Below, piece by piece: positions 41,781 through 53,040 of a stretch of DNA of 64,000 nucleotides. The notes under the pieces were generated by a model. That model did not search any database. It was not told the origin of the DNA and was given only the letters and a program-made list of their open reading frames with translations. Source of the stretch: DASQZT01 sp963728965 (GTDB taxonomy: Bacteria > Acidobacteriota > Terriglobia > Bryobacterales > Bryobacteraceae); assembly GCA_963728965.1 (NCBI GenBank), contig CAVSMH010000001.1:549324-613323 (forward strand), written 5' to 3'. Both the position numbers and the translations under genes were made by a program. The first letter of the stretch is position 1; every line of letters begins with the position of its first letter.

Positions 41781-44700
41781 TCGGATTCCTCGGTTTGGCC
41801 TACCGCCATCGACGCGAATTGCTCGAGATAGGCGAGCCAGCGTTCAGCGGTGGACCGGTCCAACAGATCGGCGTCGTACTCCAGCATGAATTCGGAGCCG
41901 CCTCGCCGCTCGGTGAAGAACAGCAGCAGGTCATGCTTCGCAGTGGGCGTGCAGATGGCCTCCTGCAAGGCGTCGGCATACGCCCGATCGGGCGGCCGGC
42001 CCACCCCGAAGACGCGGTCGATCAGCGACCCCTCGCCCTGCTCCTCCATACCTTCAAAGCGGTGATACTCGTAAACCACGTTGATCAGCGGCTGCCGGTT
42101 GGCCACGCGTCGCGGGGCGAGCGCCCGGACCAGCAGGTCGAACGGATACTCGCGATGATCCATTGCCGCGAGAACGGCGCCCTGCGCCTGTTCGACCAGC
42201 GGCGCGAACTCGGTGTCGTCCGTCACCTGAATGCGGATGGGCAGGACGTTCACGAAGAAGCCGACGAGTCCTTCCACCTCGGCGCGGTCGCGGCCGGTGG
42301 CGCCCATCCCGATCACCATGTCGCTTTGCCGGGTCAGGCGGTAAAGGAGGCTGCCAAACAGCGCCAGGCCGATCGCTGCAGGTGTGACGCCGCGCCGCCG
42401 CGCATACTGCGCCAGCCGCTCGGTCAACTCTGGCGGAAGTGCGCGTGTCACGGTATCGCCGCGGTGGGATTGCACGGCCGAAGGCGGGCGGTCCGATGGC
42501 AGCTCAATCGATGGCGGCACGCCGGCCAGCGCCGACCGCCAATACGCTGCCGAAGGGGTCCAGTCACGCCGGTTCTGCCAGGCGGCATAGTCCCGATACG
42601 CGATGGGCAGCACGTCGAGCGCCGGCTCTCCAGCGCCCTCGCGTGCCGCGCGGTAGAAAGCGGCGAGCTCGCGCAGCAGCACGTGCATCGACCATCCGTC
42701 GCACACAATGTGGTGCACCACCATCAGCACCAGCCAGTCGTCCTCCCCGAGCCGGATCGCGCGGGCGCGGATCAGCGGCGGCTGATCGAGTTGGAAGGGC
42801 GTAGCCGCTTCCCGCCGGGCGAGCCGGAGACTTTCCACGCGCGGATCGGCCGCGGCCGAGAGATCGTCAATGGCGAGAGGCGGGGTGGCGTCCGCCTGGA
42901 TGCGCTGGACGATGCGCCCTTCTTCCTCATGGAACCCGGTGCGGAGCGGTTCATGCCGCGCGGCAAGCCGGCACAGCGCTGCGGCGAGTGCGGCGGTATC
43001 GAGCTCTCCGCCGAAGGGCATGGCGAAAGTGATGTTGTAGGCCGCCCCCGCGCCTTCGGAGCCGCCGGTCATGCGGCTGGCCAGATAAAGACGCGCCTGG
43101 GCGTGGCTGGCCGGATGCGACGACGCTTGCGGAGCGCGTTCGATGACGTCTCCCGTGCGGCTGCCGTGCTCGACCAGCTCCGCCAACCCGGCAACGGTCC
43201 GGCATGCGAAAAAATCTCGCATGGACAGGCGCACGCCGGCGGATCTCGCGATCCGGTTCACCACTTGGATCGCCAGCAGCGAATGTCCTCCCAAGTCGAA
43301 GAACCCGGCATCACGATCCTCAACCGGCCGGTGGAACACCTCGGCGAACGCGTCCGCGACGATGCGCTCCGCACCCGGGCGCGGCGGTTCGCCGATGGCC
43401 GCGACAGCTGTTTCGGGCGGCAGTTCAGCCGCCATCTTCGCGCGGTCCAGCTTGCCGTTCACAGTCAGGGGCAGCACGTCGACGTTCACGAATCTCCGCG
43501 GCGTCATGTAGGCCGGCAGTCGGAGCCCCAGCCAGTCGCGCAACACCGCCGCATCCAGTGCTCCGCCGGCAGGCTGAATGCAGGCCACAAGCGCGCCTTC
43601 GCCCGCGGCGTCCCGCACGAAGAGCACAGCCGAGGCCGCGACCGCGGGATGGGCGTTCAGTGCCTGCTCGATTTCCTCCAACTCGATTCGGTAGCCCCGC
43701 AGCTTGACCTGTCCGTCCATCCGGCCGCCGAATTCGAGGGCGCCATCGGCACGCCAGCGTCCCAGGTCCCCGGTCCGGTAGACTCTCTGCGCACCGCCGG
43801 TGAAGCGCTCGGCCGTCAGTTGGGGCCGGTTCAGGTACCCTTCCGCCAGCCCCAGCCCTCCGGTGACAATCTCGCCCCAAACTCCGACCGGCGCAGGAGC
43901 GCCGCTGGGTTCGAGGACGGCCACGTTGGTATGAGCGATCGGACGCCCGATTGGCGCGGGTCCTGGAGTCACATCGGCGGCGGTGAGCCGGTGGGCGCTG
44001 GTAAAAGTGGTGTTCTCGGTGGGCCCGTAGCAATTCAGAAAAGTCACACCCGGCGCGGCGCGCAACGCGCGCGCGGCGTGCGAGATGCTCAACACCTCGC
44101 CACCGGTGAGAACCAGGCGCATCCCCTGGAAGCTCTCCGGCGCCCGGTCTACCTGCCGGTTGAAAAGGCCGGTGGTGAGCCACAAGACCGTTACTCCGTA
44201 GCGCTTGCAGGCGCCTGCGAACAGGTCCGTAGCGAGCAGCTCTTCGCGCGTGGCTACCGCCAGGCGGGCGCCGTTCAGCAGGGCTCCCCAGATCTCGTAG
44301 CTTGAGGCATCGAAGGCCAACGGTCCTGATTGCAGTAGGCAGTCCCCCGTATGAATCTCGAGGTCTCCGCGGCCCAACGCGAGTCGCAGTACCCCCGCCT
44401 CCGTCACTACCGCGCCCTTCGGCACGCCAGTGGAGCCGGATGTGTACATCACATAGGCCGTTCCCCCTGCGGACGGCACGCCGGCGTACGCCGGATCGGC
44501 GGCAAGCAGGGTAGCCGCATCCAGCGTTCTCACAGAAACGGGCAGCACTTGGCGGCCGGCGCGATCCGCGATCACCACCTCGCACTCTGAATCTTTCGCG
44601 ATCCAGGCGGCGCGATCGGCCGGCCACGCCGAATCGAACGGCACGTACACCGCTCCGGCGGCGACGATGCCGACCAGCAATACCACGGCGCTCGCATCGC

Positions 44701-47700
44701 GCTCGACGTACAGGCCGACGCGGCCACCCGGCGATACGCCGGCGGCCCGCAGTTGTGCGCCGATGCCAGACGCGCGGCCGAGCAGTTCGCGGTAACTGAG
44801 ACGCAACCCCGAGCCTTCGAGCGCGATGGCATCCGGCGTCGCGGCGGCGCGATCGGCGAACACCCCGAACAGCCCGCGCTCCAGCGGAAGCGGCGGACGC
44901 GCGCCTTCTCCAATGGCAGCGAGCCAGTGCGCCTCCTCCGCGTCAACCAGCGGGAGGCTGGCGACCGGCCGCTCGGCCGCCGAAGCGGTCATTGCTTCCA
45001 GGAGCCGGCTCAGGTGGTGTGCCATCCGTTGGATGCGATCGCGATCAAAGATGGCGGTGTAGTATTCCACCGTCATCGTCATCCGGCCCGGCAGGTCGCG
45101 CACGAAGATTGCGAGATCGCCCTTACCGTCGCGGCGCGGAAGGCTGAAGAGCCGGAAGCCGCCGGCAGCGAGTTGTCCGACCTCAGCGAAATTCATGTAG
45201 GAGAGCGAAACATCGGAAAGCAGCGCACGGTCCGGCGCCGCAAGCGGCGCCAGGTCTTCGAGCAGGCGCGCTACGCCATACGCGCGATGCCGCTGCGCCT
45301 CGGCGTGGACAGCGTGCGCGCGCTCAATCAGACCGCCGACCGTGTCCTCGGGCTGGACAGGGAGGCGCAATGGCACGAGCGAAACCAGCATGCCGGGCAA
45401 GCCGGCCGCGCCGGCGCTTTCGCGCGAATCCACCGGCGCCGCTATAACGAGATCGTCCGTCCGGGCGTACCGGGCGAGCAGCGCCGCCCAGGCCGAAAGC
45501 ACCACCGTAAACGGCGTGGTGCGCCGTTCGGCGGCGCAGGCGCGCAATCGGTCGAGGGTTTGCCGCGGGATGTCGAAATCGAGCGTGTCTGCCTGCCAGG
45601 TGTGGGCCGCCGGGCGCGGCCGGTCGGCCGGCAGATCGAGCGAAGGCAGCGTTCCACGGAACCTTTCCAGCCAGTAGGCGCGCGACTGATCGGCTGCGTC
45701 AGAACCTTTGCCTTGCCGGCTCCACCATGCGTAATCCTTCAACTGCACGGTAGGCGCGGGTACGGCCGTCCCGGCGTACAGGGCGGCGGCTTCGCCGAGT
45801 AGAAGTTCCATGGTCAAACCGTCGGCGAGCGCGTGGTGGACGTCCAGCAGCAGGACGCGCGCCTTTCCCGCAGTGCGGCCAAAAATCATGCGCACGGGCG
45901 GACGGCCCGTCCATAGCTCGAACGGCCGGACCCATTCCCGCATGGCTTGCGCGGGTGGGATGCCGCATGGTAATTCCATTTCCTCAATCGAGGCGGCCGT
46001 TGGCGGCAGGATCTCCATTTTGGGTTCGCCGTCTCCGGAATCCGGGCGATGGAAGCGCGTGCGCAGGATTTCGTGGCGCGCCACCAGGGCATCGAGCGCC
46101 GCTCGCAAGCGGGCCTCGTCCACGTCTTCCGGCAGTTCCAGTCCGCTCGGAAGGTTGTAGGCGGTGCCCATTTCGGCGGCCTGTTCGGCGCGCAGCACCG
46201 CCAGTTGTTCCCATGCAACCGGGTAGCGATCGCGGGGTGGCGCCGCGGGCAGAACGCGGCCTTCCGGACGCCGTTCCATGGCGCGCGAACGCAGCCGGTT
46301 GGCCAGCGCGGTGACAGTTCCGGTCTCGAACAGATCGGCCAACGTCATGGGGTGGCCAAGTTCGTGGACCACCTGCCCGACGATGCGGGCGCCGGCTAGC
46401 GAGTCGCCTCCCAGTTCGTAGAAATCGGCGCCAGGCGACACCGAGTCGTAGCCCAGCACTTCGGCCCAGACCGCGGCCAGGGCAGCAGCAAGCGCCCCGC
46501 TGCCGGCGGGTTTCGGCGCACGTGCCGGCTCCGCAACCGCTTCAGGAGTTGCGGGTGCGGGTTTCGCCGCCAGAGCTTGCCTTACCTCGGGGACCATCAT
46601 GGCCACCTGCGGCTCGCCCGAGGCAAGCGCACGGCGGAACAGCGGGCCGATGTCCTCCTTCCCCGCTTCTCCAGCACCAGCGCTGGCGCGGCGTGCCATC
46701 ATTCCCATTTCGCGGATGCCGCACCAATCGACGGTCAGCGCGGACTTCCGGCGGCGGCGGCGCGAGGCGGCGAACGCATCCAGAAACGCATTGGCGCCGG
46801 TGTAGGCCGCGTGTCCCGGATATCCGGTCAAGGAGGTAAGCGAACTGCTCATCACGAACGCTTCGAGCGGATCGCTCGCGGTCAATTCGTCCAACAGGCA
46901 GGCGCCGGACACTTTGGCTGCCAGAGCCGCGGCGTATGCTTCGGCGGCGCGATCGCCCCCGGCGAGATAGGCGCCATCTGGAACAGCCGCATTGTGCACA
47001 ACCGCGGTAATCGGCCCAAGTTCGCACCTTACTTGTGCGAGCGTCGCGTCGAGCGCGCTGCGATCGGAGATGTCGCAGGCGTAAATCCCGATGCGCAGAC
47101 CCAGCGCGCGCAGAGATTCCAGTTGCTTGCAGCGCGCGGCGGCTTCGGCCTCGTCCCCGTGGGGCACGCCGGTGCGCGAGAGCAGCGCCAGCGCGACGCG
47201 TCCATCGGCGGCCAGCGTTTCTGCCAGCAGAAGGGCCAGCCCGCCCGTTCCCCCGGTGACCACACAGCAGCCGTGCGAGGGCCACGTGGCGTTAGCTTCC
47301 CGTGCGGGAGCGTCGTCGAAGTCACGCCGGAAGCGCCGTCCTCCCCGCCACGCAATCGCGACTGGGTTTCCTTCGAGCGCCGCCAGTTCCGCCAGCAGCA
47401 GGGCGGGATCGGTAGCGTCATCGGTATCAATGTAGCGGGCCGTGAGCAGAGGCTCCTCCAGCGCGGCGGTCGTGACCACGCCATAGGTTAGGGCTTGGAA
47501 TGGGTCGAGCGGTCCTGGCTCGAGCGCGAAAGCGCCTTCGCCCAGGGCAAGCACGCGCGCCGGATGACGTAACGCGCCCAACAGGGCGCGCATAGCGGCC
47601 GCGGCGCGAACTCCGACATCGGTTCCGCTGGCCGGCGCGAACACGATGGGCGGTGCATCTGCATCGCCGATCCGCGCAGCGGTCACGGGGTCGAGCGAAC

Positions 47701-50700
47701 TGCTGCCGCTATGGGCGGCCAGCCGTCCGGCGGCGGCGAGATAGTTCGCGATTTTGTCCGCGAGCGCCCCCTCCCCGATAACGACCACTGGGCCGCCCGC
47801 GTCCCCAACGCTCAGCGGTTCCGGACGCCAGACCGGCAGTGAGGGCACGGCCTGGCAGGGGTGCGCGGACTCAGTGCCGTTCAGGCGCGCGAAGCGTAGA
47901 CCCGAAAATGCAACGGCGACCCGGCCCGTGGCCCGATCGGCAAACCTCAGGTCCAACTCTACGCCGTCCGGGAGCGCACGCCGCACTACATGCACGACGG
48001 GATCGGCTGGCAGTTCGCCCGCGACGTCGATGGACTCGCAGCCACCGGGCACGAGGCCCGGACCTTCCAGTCCGAGACCTGCGGCAACATCCAGGAGTCC
48101 GGGATGCACCCGCAGCGAGCGGTCTTTGGAGCGCAGCCACCCGAGCGATTCGCCGCGTCCGGCGGCGGTCCGTTCCAGGCAATTCCAGCGCTCGCTGACT
48201 TCGACGATGCCTTGGCGCCGCTGAAACGGCGGGGCCGCGACTGCAGCGGTGCAACGCTCCGCCAGGGACAGCGGATCGAGCACACCGGCATCGGCATCGG
48301 GCGACTCCTCCACAGCAGCTTTCGCGAACGTCTGCCAGCGGCTGTCGAGCGTCCGCCCCGAGATACTGGCGGCGCCTTCGGGCGCGATTGCGAGCGTCAC
48401 CGTGCCGGGTTCGAGGTCCGCCGGACGCAACGGCCGGATCCAGCGCAAATTGCGAATGCGTAGCTTCTTGCCGGGGAACACCTCGGCCAGCAGGGCCGGG
48501 AACGCCATGCCGACCACCGCGGGTGCGCCTTCGAGCAGGTGTTCGGAGGCCGGCCAGAATCCCCCAGCGTGAACGTCGAGCAGATGAATGCGGCCATTGG
48601 GGGTAACTACGGCGGGGCCGAGAAGGCCGCCAGAGCGCGCGGCGAGAGCCGGCGCCGGCGCCAGGACGGGCACACAGCGGCGGCGGTCCAGCGGGGTCGC
48701 CGGAAGGTGCGCCCTTCCGGCAGGACGGTCCTCGGGCCACGTCAGCCTGGCGCCGGCGGCAAACGCCTCCGCGGCAGCCTTCGCCGCGGCCTCGTCTCCA
48801 TACACGGCGGCGACCGGGGCGCGGCCCCGGGTGGCCGTTCCGGTCACGACCAGTCCATCGACTGCTTCGGGCGCGACGGCAAAGACGGCCAGCCGCGCCA
48901 TCAGGTCGCCACGATCGCGAATCCATACGGCGAGACGGGCGTCGAGCGCATCTCGTCCGGTAGCGAGGGTATGGGCGATGTCTTCCAGCGGGATTTCCGC
49001 ATTGGCGCGCAAGGCCGCGACTACTGCGCCCGCATAGCTCGAAAGCAAAGAGGTATTAGGGGCTGAAAATCCTATAACAAAACAGCCGGAACCGGCAGGC
49101 CGCGGCGTCGCGGGCGGCGGCGCTTCCACGATTACATGGGCATTAATCCCGCTCAACCCGAACGCACTGACCCCGGCCCGGCGAGGCCCGCCTCGCGGCG
49201 CCAGCGGCATGAGCGACCGCGGCACTGCGACTGGCGCGTGCTGGAAATCGATGCGCGGATTCGGCGCCTCAAAGAATGGCTGCGGCGGCGCCTCGCCGTG
49301 CTTCAGACACATCAACGCTCTCGCCAGCCCGAGCGCGCCCGCCGCGCTGTCGAGATGACCGTAATTCCCTTTGCCCGAACCGATGGCGGCAAAGCCGGCT
49401 TCGGCAGGGTCACCCGCGAATGCCCTGGTCAGGCCCTCGATTTCGATCGGGTCTCCAAGCGCTGTCCCGGTACCGTGCGCTTCGATGTAAGAAAGGCTGG
49501 ACAATGCAACTCCAGCGTCACGCGCCGCGGCCGCGATGACTTCCGCTTGCGCCGCCGGATTCGGCGCCGCCATGCCGCTCGATGCGCCATCCTGGTTGAT
49601 CGCACTGCCCAGGATCGTGCCGTGAATCGCGTCGCCATCAGCCAGCGCGTCGGCCAGCGGACGGAGGAGGAACACAATCGAGCCTTCACCGCTCCCGGTG
49701 CCATCGGCGCCCGCGGCAAATGCGCGTGTGCGTCCGGTGGAGCTGTTGATCGTCAGCAGTTCGCCGTTTCCATGCGGAGCCAGGTCCACCTTCGCCGCCC
49801 CCGCAAGCGCCCATTGGCAGTCGCCGCGCCGCAGAGCTTCGCAGGCGGCGTCGATCGCGACCAGCGCTGAGGAACAGGCGGTGTCGAATACCGCCGCCGG
49901 ACCTCGCCAGTTGTGCAGGAACGAAAGCCGGGTGGCGATATTGGATGGAACGTTCAGCACGAACACCTGTTCCAGGTGTCTGACGTCGCCGCCGCGCAAG
50001 AGAGCTTCCCGCCAGGTGGTCCCTGCCGATCGGCCGACAAACACGCCGACGCGGCCGTCGTCAAGCGCCCCGCCGCCGCGGCCCGCATCGTCGAGAGCGC
50101 GCACGGCGACTTCCAGAAACAGCCGCTGCTCGGGGTCGAGCAGGGCGGCATCGGCCGGCGACATGCGAAAACGTCGCGGGTCGAAGGCATACACGTCGTC
50201 GAGGTAGGCGGCCTCCGTGAATTCCGACGGTGCTTCGGCCCCGCGCACGGCAAACAGCGCGCGGACATCCGCATCGCGCCCGGAAGGCATGGGCCGAATC
50301 AGGTCGGCCCCTCTCGAAACGTCGCGCCAGAAGCTGGCCAGATCCTCACTGCCGACGAGGCGCAGTCCCATCCCCACCACGGCGATCGCACGCCCGGCGC
50401 CGGGTTCCGGCTTGGCGACTGCGGCGGGCGAAGGCGCAACGAGTGGCGTCGGACTCGGGGCCACACGCCGCGCCTGCTCCGCAATCGTGACGCTGGCGAA
50501 CAGGTCGGCAATGGAAAAGACTCCCGGCCAGCGGGCGTTCAGACGCTCGTGCAGCACAACCACGCGCAACGAGTTCCCGCCCGCATCGAAAAAGCCGTCC
50601 CGCGGTCCCGGATCGGCGTCCGGCAGCACGGTCTTCCAGATTGCTTGGATTTCTGCTTCCGTTTCCGAGAGGGAAACGGACTTTGCCTGCGCGAATCCAT

Positions 50701-53040
50701 CCAGGGGAGTACCACGGAGCGTCTTCCTGTCCAACTTCCCGCTCGAGGTGAGCGGCAGCGAGTCCAGGCGGAAGAATCGGGCCGGAACCATCGCTTCGGT
50801 AACTCGATCGCGCAAATGCGCGCGCAGCTTCGAGCCAGTAACTTCTCCACGCGGCAGAACGTATGCGTGCAACTCGGTGACACCTTCGGCGGCGGTGGTT
50901 ACGACCACCGCGCGCTCTACCGCCGCGTGCGTCTCCAGAGCGCTTTCGATCTCTCCCAGTTCGATCCGCTGCCCGCGAATCTTTACCTGGTGATCCATCC
51001 GGCCGAGATATTCGACCGTGCCGTCGCGCCGCCAACGCCCCAGATCGCCCGTGCGGTATAGCCGTCCGCCGGCGCGGAACGGGTCGGGGATGAACTTCTC
51101 GCGCGTCAACTCGGGCCGGTTCACGTACCCTCGTGCGATCTGCACGCCGCCCAGATGGATCTCGCCTGGTACGCCGATGCCCACAGGCTGTCCCTTGGCA
51201 TCGAGCACGTAGAGACTGGTGTTGGCGATCGGCCGTCCGATGGGCACTACGGCGCCGCCGTCCCAGGGCGAGCACGCCTGCCAGGTGACGTCCACCGTGG
51301 CCTCGGTAGGGCCGTAGAGATTGTGCAACTGGGTTCCGAAACGCCGGTGCAGCAGCCGGTTAAACCGCGCCACCAAGGCACTGTCGAGCGCCTCTCCGCT
51401 GGCGAAGACGTAGCGCAGCCGCTGGAGGCGGCCGATATCCGCGCGGCCGTCTTCCAGGCAGGTAAGGAACGCCGCCAGCATGGACGGAACGAAATGGGCC
51501 ACGGTCACGCCGTGGCGCTCCATCCGGTCGACCAGGGCGAGTGGATCGCGCTCGGCGCCATGCGGCGGCAAAGCGACCGCAGCACCCGTCCAACTCCACC
51601 AGAACAATTCCCATACCGAAACGTCGAAGGTGACGGGGGTCTTCTGGAGAATCACGTCGCCGGGGCCGATCGGGAACGTTCTCTGCATCCAGAGAATGCG
51701 ATTCAAGACCGAATGCTGCTCAATGGCGGCACCCTTGGGACGGCCGGTCGAGCCGGAGGTGAAGAGCACATAGGCCAAGCCTTCGGGCGAGCCGAGGTCG
51801 AGCGGCGCCGCTTCGTCCGTCTGATTGAGTTCGATGACGCGTGCGGCCGCCGCTTCCACCTGCGCGCGGCATTCCGGCGAGGCTACTACAACGGAGCGGC
51901 CCAGGTCTTCGAGCATTCCGGCTATGCGCGCGGGTGGGTCGACGGCGCCGAGCGGGGCGTAGGCAGCGCCCGCCATGAGAATGCCATGAATCGCGGCCAG
52001 CATTTCGGGCGCACGCCGGGCGCAGACCCCGACCACCTGCCCGGGCTGGACGCCTGCCGCTACCAGGCGGCGCGCCACCGCGCCGGCGCGAGCCGCGAAG
52101 GCGCGATAGTCGAGCGGCGCACCGTCCCACAGAACGGCGGGAGCCGCGGGTGTCGACGCCAGCGTGTCGAGCAGCGGACGGATGATCGTGCGGCGCGTCT
52201 CGAGCGGCGTAGCCGTGGCGTTGAACGTTTCGACCACCAGCGCCCGTTCCCCGGCTGACATCGCCGGCAGAGAGCCGACCGGCTGATCGGGATACGCCAG
52301 CGCGGCGGCGGCCAGCGCGTCGAGCCGGGCAAACAGCGCGTCAATGCTCTCGCGGTCGAACAGGTCCGTCGAATATTCGATCTGGCAAACGATGCGGCCA
52401 TCCCGCCGGCGAAAATGAAAGCTCGCGTCAAACTTGGAATACGGGAAATCAAACCGCGGAGGCGTTGTGACCAGCCCGGGTAGGCTGGGAGCGCCCGGTT
52501 CGTCCGTTTGCCAAACTACGAGCACGTCGAACAGCGGGTTGCGGCTAAGATCGCGCGGAGCGCCCGCCGCGGCCACCAGTTCGTCGAACGGGCAGTCCTG
52601 GCTGGCGATTGCATCGAGGCAAGTCGATCGCGTCTCTGCGACAAGCGACCGGAAGCTCCGTTCCGGGTCGACCTTCTGGCGCAGCACGAGCGTGTTCACC
52701 AGGAACCCGACGGTATCGCGGGTTTCGGCGCGTTCGCGGCCGGCAATCAGGGTACCGAAGGTAATATCAGTGGCGCCGGTCAGCCGATGCAGGAGCGCTT
52801 GCAGCAGCGCGGTTGCGACGGCGAAAGGTGTGGTGGATTCGGAGCGGGCCAGACGATCGAGTTCCGCGGTTCGTCCGGCGTCGAAGACGAACTCGGCATT
52901 GTCCCCTTGGAAGCTTCTTACTTTGGGACGTGGTCTGTCCGTGGGCAGGGCCAACGGCTCGGGAAGAGGATCGAGAAGCGCAGCCCGGCGCGCCAGCAAC
53001 GCGCGGCCCTCCGCGCTTGTCAGGAACTCCCGCTGACGGT
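41777..53040 (-). CDS. Hybrid NRPS-PKS, C-terminal part of the frameshifted megasynthase: (C)-A-PCP-KS-DH-KR-ACP-C-A-PCP-C
   Basis: The frame is open from 53275 but homology begins just past the frameshift near 53038 (RQREFLTSAEGRALLARRAA, mid C domain). Residues counted from 53275: C to ~360; A ~380-860 with TSGSTGRPKG and binding-pocket code DVWHFSLVD (serine-type); PCP DGFFDAGGNSLRVV at ~900; KS with DTACSSALVAIDAACEA (~1134), EAHGTGTALGDP and KGNYGHLDSAAG. There is no AT. The DH-like part has EHLLEGAPAVVG and HPGLLDVAAGL. KR has VVTGGTGGLALLLAETL (~2007) and HAAYTGANAFLDAF (~2160). ACP ELGGDSLAGAR (~2291); C HHALADG (~2483); A TSGSTGVPKG (~2948); PCP DLGGHSLLAIQ (~3330); C HHIVCDG (~3525). 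Confidence 0.92.

Noticed and set aside
39945..44305. Very long plus-strand open frames opposite the NRPS genes (for example 39945-41831 and 41741-44305)
   Set aside because: High G+C coding sequence leaves the antisense frame open. The products are Arg/His/Gly-rich with no recognisable domains, while the minus strand has complete A, C and PCP motifs.
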